Assembly (NCBI GenBank): GCA_023415825.1
Contig: JAEZJF010000006.1
Span: 248,001 to 312,000 of the forward strand
From: Bacillota bacterium
GTDB lineage: Bacteria; Bacillota; Clostridia; DSM-8532
Length of the DNA stretch: 64,000 nt
Reading direction: 5' to 3'
Shown here: in pieces, positions 52,728 through 62,531 of the stretch
Layout: every line of letters begins with the position of its first letter
Position numbering within the stretch: position 1 is the stretch's first letter
Position numbers and translations under genes: made by a program
The notes under the pieces: model-generated
Seen by the model: the letters and a program-made list of their open reading frames with translations, nothing else
What the model was told of the DNA's origin: nothing
Databases searched by the model: none

Positions 52728-54050
52728 TTATTTAGTCTCAACGATGTACTGGTTCAAAATTGACTCCAGCATTTCCTGTCGTCCGGATGAAAGCCTGGGT
52801 TCGCCGTTTTTAAGTGTATAGGCCTCTAATTCCTTAAAGCCTATCTTCCCTGCTATAATTTCCTGACCAATGCCGGAATTAAAACTATTATACCGATTCT
52901 GAACAAACTTCTCAAAAACGCCATCCTTAACGAGCTTATGAGCAACCTTCAAGCCTCTGGCAAAGGAATCCATACCTGCGATATGGCCATAAAAGAGATC
53001 ATCAGCCTCAAAGGAAGCACGTCTGACCTTAGCGTCAAAGTTGAGTCCACCCTTTGTAAAGCCGCCTGCCAACAGAACTTCATACATGGTCAAGGTTGTA
53101 TCATAGAGGTTTGTAGGGAATTGGTCGGTATCCCAGCCCAATTGGGCATCGCCCTGATTGGCATCAATGGAGCCAAGGGCATCGTTGATTCTGGCCACTC
53201 TGAGATCGTGCTGGAAGGTGTGCTGGGCAAGGGTCGCATGGTTGGCTTCAATATTTAGCTTGAAGTATGGATCAAGGCCATAGGTTTTCAAAAATCCAAT
53301 AACTGTGGCTGCATCAAAATCATATTGGTGCTTGGTAGGTTCCTTGGGTTTGGGTTCAATCAAGAATTGGCCAGAAAAGCCAATCTCACGGGCATAGTCA
53401 ACAGCCATGGACAAAAAGCGTGCCAGATTATCCAGCTCAAGCTTCATATCGGTGTTCAAAAGGGTTTCATAGCCTTCACGACCACCCCAGAATACATAAT
53501 TCTGACCGCCTAATTCCTTGGTAATCTCCATAGCCTTTTTAACCTGGGAAGCGGCGTAAGCAAAAACATCGGCATTGCAGGACGTTGATGCGCCATGAAC
53601 AAATCTGGGATGTGAAAATGCATTGGTAGTACCCCACAGAAGCTTCACATCACTATGCTTCATACGGTCTTTAATCCTTGCTACAACCTGGTCAAGACGT
53701 TTGTTGGTCTCTGTCAATGTGTTTGCTTCAGGGGAAATGTCCCGATCATGGAAGCAAAAGAACGGTACTCCCAGCTTTTCACAGCATTCAAAGCAGGCTT
53801 CTACTTTTGCGAAGGCCAGGTCCATTCCATCAGATAAATGGTCCCAGGGTCTTTGCGCCGTGCCGGAGCCAAAGGGATCAGCTCCACGAGCCTGAAAGGT
53901 GTGCCAGTAGGCAACTGCAAAACGCAGATGCTCCTTCATGGTTTTACCGTCAATGACATCGTTCGGGTTGTAGTACTTGAAGGCCAAGGGGTTATCTGAA
54001 CCAGGGCCCTCATAAGGAATTGTGGAAATACCTTTAAAATATTCTGACAT
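52728..54050 (-). CDS. xylA: Xylose isomerase
   Basis: 440 residues, class II size. Interconverts D-xylose and D-xylulose. Catalytic His/Asp in FFCFHDRD; metal-site stretches EPKPKEPTKHQYDFD, NIEANHATLAQHTF and SIDANQGDAQLGWDTDQFP. ATG 54050 follows GAGGAGG; an open extension of five codons upstream lacks a site. It is the last gene of xylB-xylR-xylA. Confidence 0.97.
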   Translation of the reverse strand: MSEYFKGISTIPYEGPGSDNPLAFKYYNPNDVIDGKTMKEHLRFAVAYWHTFQARGADPFGSGTAQRPWDHLSDGMDLAFAKVEACFECCEKLGVPFFCFHDRDISPEANTLTETNKRLDQVVARIKDRMKHSDVKLLWGTTNAFSHPRFVHGASTSCNADVFAYAASQVKKAMEITKELGGQNYVFWGGREGYETLLNTDMKLELDNLARFLSMAVDYAREIGFSGQFLIEPKPKEPTKHQYDFDAATVIGFLKTYGLDPYFKLNIEANHATLAQHTFQHDLRVARINDALGSIDANQGDAQLGWDTDQFPTNLYDTTLTMYEVLLAGGFTKGGLNFDAKVRRASFEADDLFYGHIAGMDSFARGLKVAHKLVKDGVFEKFVQNRYNSFNSGIGQEIIAGKIGFKELEAYTLKNGEPRLSSGRQEMLESILNQYIVETK

Positions 54051-54083
54051 AAACAGCCTCCTCACATTTTTATTTTTAAATTT

Positions 54084-55268
54084 TTATCTTCCATAAAGTT
54101 TTCTGATAGGAATGATGGCGGCCCCCAGGGCCGAAGAATCCTCCCCGAAGCGCGATGGCACAATATCAACATGCTCCGAGGGATGTGAAAGTGCGAGCTT
54201 CTTGGCAGTTTTCCTAATGATATCTATGACAAGCTCCGAATATTCCGGGAATCTTTTACCCAATACAATTTTTTGGGGGTTGAAGGTATTGATGATATAA
54301 GCTAACGCCTTCCCTAAGCTTACGGCTGCATCCTGGAAAATCATTAAGCTCTCAGCATCCCCTTGTTTGGCTCTCTCCAAAAGCGCATTAAAGATGGATT
54401 CCACTGCAGTCTCATCCTCAGGGTTATTGTGCTTTTTCCTCGTCCTGCTCACCATTCCGTTAATGGATGCTATTGTCTCCAAACAGCCCACATTACCACA
54501 TTTACAGGTAGGACCGCACTCATCCACCGGAATATGCCCCACTTCCCCCGCGCTTCCGGAAAAGCCACGGTAGATCTTCCCGCCTAGATACAATCCTGCA
54601 CCAATACCCGATTCAATATTGATACAAACAAAATCTTCAACCTGCTGACATAGGCCCAACCATTTTTCACATGAAGCCGAGCACATGGATTCGTTATCAA
54701 GGTAGACTGGCACATGCAATGCATCCTGTAAGGGTTTTAAAAGTTCAACCCCGGACCATCCCAGGTTGGGTGCAAGAATGATTTTTTTGTCCTTCAGGTC
54801 CAACATACCAGGAATGGAGACCCCTGCTCCCAGAATTCTGTTTTTTGGCAGCTTAAGCTTTTCTACCGCCCGACCATATTCCTGGGTAAGGGTTGTTATC
54901 GCCTGTTCAGGGGTTAAACCAACAGGATTCTCTTGTTTTTTCTTGTAGACAATCTCGCCGGTCAAATCCAGCACCACTGTATAGGTAAAGCGTACATCAA
55001 TATCAAAACCCAATGCGAAATAAGAACGGGGCTTGAGCTCCAGCATGACGGGTTTTCGTCCTCCAGATGATTCCCCTGTTCCCGTTTCCTGAATAAATTC
55101 ATCATTAAGCAAAGCCCGGACAATGGCTCCTGATGCCGTGGCCGAAAGACCTGTTACATCGGCCATGGCCTTTCTGGATATACCCGCTGTGGTTCTGACC
55201 AGGTCCAGGATGATGGATTTGTTCATTTCCTTCAGATATTGATTATTACCTGTCTTCCGTTCACTCAA
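54084..55268 (-). CDS. xylR: ROK-family xylose repressor
   Basis: 394 residues. N-terminal helix-turn-helix (ISRKAMADVTGLSATASGAIV), then a ROK sugar-kinase-like domain with the zinc motif CKCGNVGCLE. TTG 55268 has GAGGTAG upstream. It lies between xylB and xylA, as a probable xylose-responsive repressor acting on the dyad before xylB. Confidence 0.92.
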   Translation of the reverse strand: MSERKTGNNQYLKEMNKSIILDLVRTTAGISRKAMADVTGLSATASGAIVRALLNDEFIQETGTGESSGGRKPVMLELKPRSYFALGFDIDVRFTYTVVLDLTGEIVYKKKQENPVGLTPEQAITTLTQEYGRAVEKLKLPKNRILGAGVSIPGMLDLKDKKIILAPNLGWSGVELLKPLQDALHVPVYLDNESMCSASCEKWLGLCQQVEDFVCINIESGIGAGLYLGGKIYRGFSGSAGEVGHIPVDECGPTCKCGNVGCLETIASINGMVSRTRKKHNNPEDETAVESIFNALLERAKQGDAESLMIFQDAAVSLGKALAYIINTFNPQKIVLGKRFPEYSELVIDIIRKTAKKLALSHPSEHVDIVPSRFGEDSSALGAAIIPIRKLYGR

Positions 55269-55292
55269 GTGACTACCTCATTTCTATCTGGT

Positions 55293-56825
55293 TTAGGTCC
55301 TTTGTAACTGGGCCAGGGTCTTGAAATCATGCTTTAGCGATTGATAGAGGTTGGTGTAAAGCTTGTAATAGCCTTGATAAATCTGATGCTTGGCTGGATC
55401 ATGGCTTTGCTTGGTTACCACATCAATAGTGGCATCGCAGGCCTCAGCCACGCTCCCATAAACACCTGATCCCACTCCGGCCAAAAGGGCTACACCCAAG
55501 GCGGGACCTTCACCAGAATTAACCGTATGTATAGGCGTTCCATATAAGTCGGCTTGAATCTGCCGCCATAAGGGGCTTTTCCCTCCGCCTCCCGAAGCAC
55601 GGACCTCTTCTATACCGACACCCATCTCTTTGATGATTTCAAGACAATCTTTAAGACTGTAGGCGACTCCCTCCATGATGGCACGAAGCATATCCCGTTT
55701 GGTGTGCTTAGCTGAGAGACCGAAGAACACGCCTCTGCAGTCTGGGTCTAAATGAGGAGTTCTCTCTCCCATAAGGTAAGGCAAATAAAGCAGACCATTA
55801 GCACCTACCTCAGACAAACTAGCAGCTTTGTCGGTAAGCTGGTAGACATCCATATCCATAAGGGCAGCCGTCGACATTTCCTCATGGCAGAAATGATTTC
55901 TGAACCATTGCAGAGATAACCCTGCGCCCTGGGTAACGCCCATAATATGCCAGGTATTGGGTACAGCGTGACAAAAGGTATGTACACGTCCCTTAGGATC
56001 TATGCTGACTTTGTCGGTGTAGGCGAAAACAACCCCCGAAGTACCTATGACAGATGAAATAATACCCGGTTTGACAATACCGTTTCCCACTGCTCCCGCC
56101 GCTTGGTCACCCGCGCCGCCAACTACCGGTGTCCCTGACTTAAGGCCAGTAAGCTCAGCTACCGTACGGGTCACTACACCGGTGATTTCCTGAGATTCAT
56201 AGACCTTGCCCAGCATGTCTTTATTGAGGTCCAGCTTTGAAAGCACTTCTTCACTCCAGCATCGATTGGGAATATCCAGTAGCTGCATACCGCTGGCATC
56301 GGAAACCTCGGTTGCAAATTCACCGGTCAGGCAGAATCGTATGTAGTCCTTAGGTAGTAATACCTTTCTGATCTTGTGAAAGATTTCAGGTTCGTTATTC
56401 CTGACCCAAAGTATTTTTGAGGCTGTAAAACCTGTCAAAGCCGGATTGGCAGTAATCTCAATGAGGCGCTTGGCTCCAACCCTTGTAGTAATTTCCTCAC
56501 ATTCCTGAGTACTTCTCTGGTCACACCAAATAATCGCCTTTCTTAAGACATTGTGCTCAGTATCCAGTAGAACTGCGCCATGCATCTGCCCGGATAATCC
56601 TATTCCCTTGATTTGGGCTGAGTCTATGCCGCTTTTACTCAGTACACTCCGGATGGACGTATAAGTGGCACGCCACCAATCCCCGGGGTCTTGCTCAGCC
56701 CATCCGTTTTTTGGTTGATAAAGAGGATAATCCTGGGTATCACTGGCTAAGGATTGACCTTTTTCGTTAAATAGCACGGTTTTGGTTCCTGAGGTCCCGA
56801 TATCAATTCCAAGAAGATAAGCCAT
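55293..56825 (-). CDS. xylB: Xylulokinase
   Basis: 510 residues, FGGY family. GIDIGTSGTKTVLF phosphate loop, LSGQMHG, GAGDQAAGAVGNG, and the adenosine motif SGGGGKSPLWRQI. It phosphorylates D-xylulose for the pentose phosphate pathway. ATG 56825 follows GGAGGAG. First gene of xylB-xylR-xylA. Confidence 0.96.
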   Translation of the reverse strand: MAYLLGIDIGTSGTKTVLFNEKGQSLASDTQDYPLYQPKNGWAEQDPGDWWRATYTSIRSVLSKSGIDSAQIKGIGLSGQMHGAVLLDTEHNVLRKAIIWCDQRSTQECEEITTRVGAKRLIEITANPALTGFTASKILWVRNNEPEIFHKIRKVLLPKDYIRFCLTGEFATEVSDASGMQLLDIPNRCWSEEVLSKLDLNKDMLGKVYESQEITGVVTRTVAELTGLKSGTPVVGGAGDQAAGAVGNGIVKPGIISSVIGTSGVVFAYTDKVSIDPKGRVHTFCHAVPNTWHIMGVTQGAGLSLQWFRNHFCHEEMSTAALMDMDVYQLTDKAASLSEVGANGLLYLPYLMGERTPHLDPDCRGVFFGLSAKHTKRDMLRAIMEGVAYSLKDCLEIIKEMGVGIEEVRASGGGGKSPLWRQIQADLYGTPIHTVNSGEGPALGVALLAGVGSGVYGSVAEACDATIDVVTKQSHDPAKHQIYQGYYKLYTNLYQSLKHDFKTLAQLQRT

Positions 56826-56840
56826 ACTACTCCTCCAATC

Positions 56841-56893
56841 AAACTTAATAATCTTATATTAATAAGTTTATCTTCTTTTTAGTACTTTTTCAA
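56841..56893 (-). promoter_or_regulatory. xyl operon promoter and XylR operator
   Basis: Minus strand: TTGAAA (56893-56888), 17 bases, TAAACT (56870-56865). Overlapping the -10 is a dyad AAACTTAATAA-N7-TTAATAAGTTT (56841-56869), ten of eleven matching. The position suits repression by XylR. Confidence 0.75.
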
Positions 56894-56956
56894 GTGAGTT
56901 TAATAACTTTTTCCAAATCAATACTTTTCAGAAATGGATGCCTTGAATTTTAGTTA

Positions 56957-56985
56957 TTGATAAATCGGTCCCAATATGCTAAAAT
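56957..56985 (+). promoter_or_regulatory. tRNA-Pro promoter
   Basis: TTGATA (56957-56962), 17 bases, TAAAAT (56980-56985), 20 bases before the tRNA. Confidence 0.7.
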
Positions 56986-57005
56986 AGCTCTTGTTCATGA
57001 ATAAT

Positions 57006-57082
57006 CGGGGTGTAGCGCAGTTTGGTAGCGCGCTTGGTTCGGGACCAAGAGGCCTGGAGTTCGAATCTCCACACTCCGACCA
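57006..57082 (+). tRNA. tRNA-Pro (CGG)
   Basis: 77 bases with encoded CCA. Acceptor CGGGGTG / CACTCCG, D arm GCGC...GCGC, anticodon stem CTTGG / CCAAG with loop TTCGGGA (anticodon CGG, reads CCG), and TTCGAAT in the T loop. Confidence 0.95.
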
Positions 57083-57090
57083 AAAAAATG

Positions 57091-57123
57091 GCGGGTTTCA
57101 GAAAACTGAGACCCGCTATTTTA
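57091..57123. terminator. tRNA terminator, bidirectional
   Basis: Stem GCGGGTTTCAG / CTGAGACCCGC with a short AAAA loop; TATTTTAT follows on plus and a T7 run on minus. It serves the tRNA and the converging yesL-like gene. Confidence 0.85.
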
Positions 57124-57131
57124 TCATACTT

Positions 57132-57845
57132 TTATGACGTGAGTCGCATGCCCGTATCCGTGTCGTCATCTTCCCCTCCGGTATCGCTTCCATACGGTTC
57201 TCTCTTGATCCGGGTTCCTTCTCCCGCTCCATTTTCCTCTTCTATCACGCGGAAAGACTTTATAGCAAAAGCGCTTATGGTTGCGATAATCAGAATCGGA
57301 GCAATGAATACACCGACGAAAAGGAGCAGCCAATCATTGAAGAAAAACAGCCATACTTCGAAAGCTACGAGAACAGAACAGAACACCGATCGCATCAAAA
57401 ACCGGTAAAAGATGTCCCTGGAATTCGTTAAATGACGGAACAGCGAGTTGCGATACCTCGCTGCGAGAGCAAAGACATAGAAAAAATGTACAAAAACCAA
57501 TCCCGCGCTTAAAAAGCCCAGTATCAGGAAAATAATCGGATTACCCCCGATGTTTTCAAACAGGATAAAATCAATTGCGACAGCCGCAACAAGAATCAAA
57601 AGCGCGATTGTCAGAATCAGCCCCTGGCGCAGATTCGACTTGAATGCGCTGATATAGGCGGATATGATGCCATCCTCACGTTCTTCGACGATTTTTAACA
57701 TGACGGAATACGCCGCGATGGCAGAAACACCGGATGTAACAACAAGCAGTGATCCGAGAATAAACAAGAAGTTCAGTAATAACAAATCCCAGATGAGGGA
57801 GAAAAATTGTGCTGTCTTGCTGTCAAATGAGAAAAACTTGGCCAA
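57132..57845 (-). CDS. YesL/DUF624-family membrane protein
   Basis: 237 residues, five to six membrane segments (LLLNFLFILGSLLVV; LILTIALLILVAAVAIDFIL; LLLFVGVFIAPILIIATI) and an acidic tail. YesL-type proteins sit at the ends of oligosaccharide ABC operons; function unknown. TTG 57845 follows GGAGG. Confidence 0.88.
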   Translation of the reverse strand: MAKFFSFDSKTAQFFSLIWDLLLLNFLFILGSLLVVTSGVSAIAAYSVMLKIVEEREDGIISAYISAFKSNLRQGLILTIALLILVAAVAIDFILFENIGGNPIIFLILGFLSAGLVFVHFFYVFALAARYRNSLFRHLTNSRDIFYRFLMRSVFCSVLVAFEVWLFFFNDWLLLFVGVFIAPILIIATISAFAIKSFRVIEEENGAGEGTRIKREPYGSDTGGEDDDTDTGMRLTS

Positions 57846-57942
57846 TTGTCAGCCTCCGTTCTAAAGAGGGGAAGCCGAGCCTCCCCTCGTCAGAGATTGT
57901 GATCACCTTATTGTAAAACAACAAGGGTCCCGGGACCCATTA

Positions 57943-59937
57943 TCAATTTTCTGCTTGCTGAAGCCGATAACGGGTAGCAGCCTGTTCGCGACTCCATTTG
58001 AGAACCTTATCATAGCCGTAGTCGTTGCAGATTTTGATCATCTGCTGGACCTGATAGTTATACTCTCCGTCGTTCTTGGCATATATGGCACGCCAGGAGT
58101 ATTGACGAAGCGCCTGATACACCTGGGTCCAGATAAGTTCAAGCTCGTCGGAACGCTTTGGACTTGAATACGATGTTCCGGGATTCAACCTATATTTGCC
58201 ACTCGCCATATAATCTATCGCAGTAATACATTTAAAGTAGTCCCGCCAATCCTGCTCGAGAGCGCACTTAGCTTTTCCTACCTCGCTTCGCCATGTGTCT
58301 TTATTGTACGTCTCACCGTTGGAATCCGGGTTCTTAGCGTCGATTACCCATGCCGTATTGTTCATCTGTAGCATGCCGTCAGTGAATTTTCCACCGAGTT
58401 GATAGGTTTTGCCGGTTTCGGGACTCGTCCATTTGACACCGCCAATATCATACTGCGGGTCGCGGTTGCATTTCTTGCCGAGATCCGTGAAGCAGGTATT
58501 TCCCTTATCGTCGTAATACCACATCAGGCCTGGGATTCCATAGAAAAGGGTCATCTCGCCTTCGGGTGTATAGAGATAATTAAGGATCTCCATACAAAGC
58601 TCGGGATATTCCGTATATGCACCGATGGACCAAATGCGGTTGCCACCGAGCAGACTCATACCGTAAACGGCGGGAGAAGCGTCTTTGGGAACAAGCGGAA
58701 GCATCATCTTATTTTGTGCGATATGTTGGGTCGTGTTATAAGCGAACGATCCGGCATAGTTAAAGATGGAGAAGAATGTGCCGCCCGCCTTGACTTTATC
58801 AGCCATCTGGTCGTATGTTTGCGTCATAGAGTTGGGATCGAGAAGATCGTTTTGATAGAGATTGTTGAAGAATTTCAACATGGTCAGGTATGGTCCGCCT
58901 TCCTCAAGTTCGTCGTGGTACTTGCCCGTCGTCGGATCATACAGCCCGGCGGCCAATTCGTCGTAGCCGTAGTAAGCCGTCGCCATAGCCTTGACGTACA
59001 TGACCATAGTGCCGTCCCAATCGGGCCAAAGCGAGTTGGCATACGTTGGGTTGCCATTCTCGTCCGTTGGGCAGATTTCCTTCATTTTCTTGAGTACTGA
59101 GATATAGTCGTCGAGATTATTCACTTGCGGATAACCGAGTTGCTTGTATAAATCCCACCGAATATCCCATGTGTAGAAAAAGCTCTGGTGATCTTTCGTA
59201 CTCGAGGCAAGGTTATGGCCCAGACCATGAATCGCTCCATCTCCGGAGATTTTTCTGTTGGTCTCCAGAGCAATCTGTGCGTTTTTCCAGATCACTGGCC
59301 CATAGGTTTTGCAGAGGTCGCCTTCCTCCCAGTCGTAGAGAAGACCCTGATTTACGGCATCCTTGTATTCCCTACCGTTATCGCCCCAGACGATTAGGTC
59401 GCCCAGATTGCCGGCTTCCATTAGCGTTTCGTATGTGCCTTCCGGATCGGGAATAATGTTTAGTTGGACGTTGAATTTGTCCTTCAGCAGCGCGGCATAC
59501 CAGCCGGTCTGCATTCCGCTCCAGTTGGCGGTCTGTGTGTACACATTCAGCGTAATCAGCTCACCATTGCCCGACTGGCTGTTCGATGCTTGCGGCGTTG
59601 ACTGACCGTCAGATGCCTGTGGCGTGGACTGACCGTCCGATGCCTGCGGCGTTGACTGACCGTCAGTTGCCTGTGGCGTGGACTGACCGTCTGTTGACTG
59701 TGGCGTGGACTGACCGTCCGTTGCCAGTGGCGTAGACTGACCGTCTGTTGACTGTGGCGTGGACTGACCATCTGTTGACTGTGGCGTGGACTGACCATCC
59801 GTTACCTGTGACGTTGGCTCACCGTTCGCTGATTGACCATTTGACGTACAGGCGGTAATTCCAATCATCATGGAAAAGAGAACCGCCACGCTTAGGACTA
59901 TTGATCCAATCCGTTTGATTCCTTTCAACTTTTTCAT
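57943..59937 (-). CDS. Oligosaccharide-type ABC solute-binding lipoprotein
   Basis: 664 residues. Signal peptide with lipobox ending ITAC, a low-complexity linker with eight copies of a nine-residue unit (TDGQSTPQS-like), then a large family 1 binding domain of ~530 residues (GDLIVWGDNGREYKDAV; NSLWPDWDGTM; MLKFFNNLYQNDLLDP). The size is that of LipO/YtcQ-like binders of uronic or complex oligosaccharides. ATG 59937 has AAAGGGTG upstream. Confidence 0.9.
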   Translation of the reverse strand: MKKLKGIKRIGSIVLSVAVLFSMMIGITACTSNGQSANGEPTSQVTDGQSTPQSTDGQSTPQSTDGQSTPLATDGQSTPQSTDGQSTPQATDGQSTPQASDGQSTPQASDGQSTPQASNSQSGNGELITLNVYTQTANWSGMQTGWYAALLKDKFNVQLNIIPDPEGTYETLMEAGNLGDLIVWGDNGREYKDAVNQGLLYDWEEGDLCKTYGPVIWKNAQIALETNRKISGDGAIHGLGHNLASSTKDHQSFFYTWDIRWDLYKQLGYPQVNNLDDYISVLKKMKEICPTDENGNPTYANSLWPDWDGTMVMYVKAMATAYYGYDELAAGLYDPTTGKYHDELEEGGPYLTMLKFFNNLYQNDLLDPNSMTQTYDQMADKVKAGGTFFSIFNYAGSFAYNTTQHIAQNKMMLPLVPKDASPAVYGMSLLGGNRIWSIGAYTEYPELCMEILNYLYTPEGEMTLFYGIPGLMWYYDDKGNTCFTDLGKKCNRDPQYDIGGVKWTSPETGKTYQLGGKFTDGMLQMNNTAWVIDAKNPDSNGETYNKDTWRSEVGKAKCALEQDWRDYFKCITAIDYMASGKYRLNPGTSYSSPKRSDELELIWTQVYQALRQYSWRAIYAKNDGEYNYQVQQMIKICNDYGYDKVLKWSREQAATRYRLQQAEN
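59587..59802 (-). repeat. 27-bp tandem repeat, eight copies
   Basis: Inside the lipoprotein gene, the unit encodes T/S-D-G-Q-S-T-P-Q/L-S/A, eight times in a row without a break in frame. The units differ by single bases. It forms the linker between the lipid anchor and the binding domain. Confidence 0.92.
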
Positions 59938-59974
59938 TCCGAACACCCTTTCAGTTTAATATGTTCTCTTAAAA

Positions 59975-60910
59975 TCATCCCTTTATCGCACCAAGCATGA
60001 TACCTTTGACAAAATGGCGCTGCATGAGTGGGTAAACGAACAATATCGGTATTATTGTTGCCATTGCAATCGTGTACTTGACGACTTTCGAGTTCAGCGA
60101 GTTTTGCAGCACCGCTGTCGTACCCGCACCGCCGGCCATAACAGTCTCCAGGTCGGACGCTTTAACAAGGTAAACGTACAATCGATGTTGCAGTGTGTAC
60201 AGGTGAGGTGCGCCTTTCATCAAGATCAGCGAATCCTGGAATGAATTCCAGTTTCCGACCGCCCCGAAAATCGCGATCGTCGCGAGGATCGGCTTTGAAA
60301 GAGGCCATATGATCTTGCGGAAAATCGTAAAAGTTGAGGCGCCGTCTATGAATGCGCTCTCTTCCAGCTCAGCGGGAATCGACTCTATGTACGTTTTGAC
60401 AAGAATGATATTAAACGGTGCCACGATGCCTGGAATGATATACGCCAGATAGTTGTTCGTCAGACCCAGCATCAGCATATTCATGTACCACGGGATCAAA
60501 CCGGCATTAAAATACATGGTAATGACAATGAAGCGGTACCAGAAGCTTCGGTGCCAGAGTTTCTGCTTGGTGACGATGTAGCCCGTCAAAGCGCTTGCAA
60601 ACACCATCAATGCCGTCCCAAAGATCGTTCTCGTAATCGTCACAAGGAAAGCGTCAGTCAAATCGTTGACATCTTTGAGCGCGATGTAGTTCGAAATATT
60701 GACGTCGATGGGGTAATATGTAATCGCGCCTTTCGAAACGAGGTCGTTGTTGGAAATAGTATTGATAAACAGATAGTAGAACGGGAAAATGCAGATCAAC
60801 ATAAAAAGTACGAATGCCGTGACGTTGATTACATCGAACGCCGCTTCTCCCGGATGCCTGCGAAATCCGGAACGCTGGGATTTGAGGTTATGCTCCGCTG
60901 AAATTTTCAT
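59975..60910 (-). CDS. Carbohydrate ABC permease, LplC/YtcP type
   Basis: 311 residues, six membrane segments, with the EAA-loop region ELEESAFIDGASTFTIFRKIIWPLSKP. CUT1-class partner of the next upstream permease. It starts at ATG 60910 after AGGAGG, 10 bp after that gene. Confidence 0.92.
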   Translation of the reverse strand: MKISAEHNLKSQRSGFRRHPGEAAFDVINVTAFVLFMLICIFPFYYLFINTISNNDLVSKGAITYYPIDVNISNYIALKDVNDLTDAFLVTITRTIFGTALMVFASALTGYIVTKQKLWHRSFWYRFIVITMYFNAGLIPWYMNMLMLGLTNNYLAYIIPGIVAPFNIILVKTYIESIPAELEESAFIDGASTFTIFRKIIWPLSKPILATIAIFGAVGNWNSFQDSLILMKGAPHLYTLQHRLYVYLVKASDLETVMAGGAGTTAVLQNSLNSKVVKYTIAMATIIPILFVYPLMQRHFVKGIMLGAIKG

Positions 60911-60920
60911 CCTCCACCTC

Positions 60921-62384
60921 CTAAATTATACCTTCACCGCGAATGGCCTTCGACACCTTATTCGCGAAGAACAGGAGCGCGATGCTGATCAGTGATTTGG
61001 ACATTCCGATAACGGTCGAAAGCGGAATTCTTCCTCCATCGATACCGATGTTGAAAACAAATAAATCCAATACTTCTATCGTTGGCTTGTTGGCCGCGTT
61101 TTGGAACATCAGGTACTGATCCAAGCCATTGGAGAGTGCTCCCGCTATGGTAAGCAGTAGAAGCACCAGATAGGTGGATAAAAGGCATGGCACGGTGATG
61201 TACCACATCCGTTCAAAGCGCCCCGCACCGTCAATTTTCGCAGCTTCATACAGCTGCGGATCAATGCCTGCGATCGCCGCAATATAAACGATAGCGCTCC
61301 AGCCAAGGCCTTTCCACATTCCCCAGAGAAGCATTTTAAGCCAGATATGATCCGTGTTCATCAACCAGTTCGTCTGCGAATTGATGGAAAAAAGCGAGAG
61401 GAATGAGTTGAAAAAACCCTCCGTGCCGAAAATCGCCAGCGCGATTGCGTAAACCAGTACCCAGCTGATAAAGTTTGGAATTGTCGTTAAGGTCTGAACA
61501 AGACGCTTAAAGCGGTTGCTTCGGATTTCATTCAGGAAAATCGCAAAGACCATCGGCACCCAGCTTGTCAGGATTCCCAGACCGCTCATCAACAGGGTAT
61601 TTCGCAGAACACGCAGGATGTCATTAACCGTCGCAGCGTTTTGGAACAGAATCGTAAACCATTTAAAGCCGACAAAATTTTCCGCGCTCAACGTTCCGCC
61701 AGCCGTATAATCGAAAAAAGAGTAACGCCATCCCCAAAGAGGAAGGTATAAAAAGACGAATGTCAGTAATATAATCGGCAGCAGCATAAGAAAGAGCGAA
61801 TACTTTTCCGGTATCTGCATTTTTTCTTCCGTTGCAACCGGCCGCTTGAACACAAGTATTGCCAAACTGACCGCTAATATCAGAATCACCAGTAACGCGT
61901 ATAAATAAAAACCGGAAGGAAAAACCAGCTGTGCACGCTTCGCGCCCTTCGAGGCCGAAAGCTGCATAAAAGACATATAAATACCAACGAGCCCTGCTGA
62001 CATTATAAGGGACCCTGCGACAGGGAACCACATGCCGCGTGACTTCATCCTGTTGTTGCCCAGCGACATGCATCCGCCGATCCCGCACAGGATCACGCCG
62101 GCGATCAGAACGCCCGATGCGGCGCTCAACAATACAAATGTCGATTTATCGACCGCCCCTTGCTTCAGCATGGCGGTAAACTTCGTCGTAAGATCTGAAA
62201 AAGAAATCCCGGTCGTGAGGAGTGAAATATTCTTATTAATCAAATTCGAAATACGTCCCGGATTAAATCCGGGGAAAAACATAAAAAGGCATACGCATAA
62301 TGAGCATATGCGAAGAGCGCCATACAGTATTTCTGATGGATATATAGTTATATGTTCTTTAGGTTGTTTTGCGATTTCTTTCAT
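60921..62384 (-). CDS. Carbohydrate ABC permease, LplB type, extended
   Basis: 487 residues. The C-terminal ~290 residues are a normal LplB/YteP permease (FLMLLPIILLTFVFLYLPL; EAA loop LYEAAKIDGAGRFERMWYITVP). The first ~195 are an added region with about four membrane segments (LRICSLCVCLFMFFPGF; VLIAGVILCGIGGC; LIMSAGLVGIYMSF; LVILILAVSLAILVF). ATG 62384 has AAGGAG upstream. The extension is not in standard LplB. Confidence 0.88.
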   Translation of the reverse strand: MKEIAKQPKEHITIYPSEILYGALRICSLCVCLFMFFPGFNPGRISNLINKNISLLTTGISFSDLTTKFTAMLKQGAVDKSTFVLLSAASGVLIAGVILCGIGGCMSLGNNRMKSRGMWFPVAGSLIMSAGLVGIYMSFMQLSASKGAKRAQLVFPSGFYLYALLVILILAVSLAILVFKRPVATEEKMQIPEKYSLFLMLLPIILLTFVFLYLPLWGWRYSFFDYTAGGTLSAENFVGFKWFTILFQNAATVNDILRVLRNTLLMSGLGILTSWVPMVFAIFLNEIRSNRFKRLVQTLTTIPNFISWVLVYAIALAIFGTEGFFNSFLSLFSINSQTNWLMNTDHIWLKMLLWGMWKGLGWSAIVYIAAIAGIDPQLYEAAKIDGAGRFERMWYITVPCLLSTYLVLLLLTIAGALSNGLDQYLMFQNAANKPTIEVLDLFVFNIGIDGGRIPLSTVIGMSKSLISIALLFFANKVSKAIRGEGII

Positions 62385-62531
62385 GGCATGTCTTTCTCCT
62401 TCAACGATAAAAACTTGGACCATATATCGTAAAGGTGACGAGGGATTGCGAACGGGTCCCGGAAACTAGGATGCTTAGGCGAGCAGTCTGCGAAGCAGAC
62501 GACCAGCCCTTGTTGTATCCGCAATAAAACA

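Noticed and set aside
58399..59100. 233-codon open frame on plus inside the solute-binding gene
   Set aside because: It is antisense to a well-supported gene, has no ribosome site and no recognisable motif; it arises from the codon bias of the G+C-rich region.
59587..59802. CRISPR array
   Set aside because: The repeats are directly abutting, in frame and coding, with no spacers.
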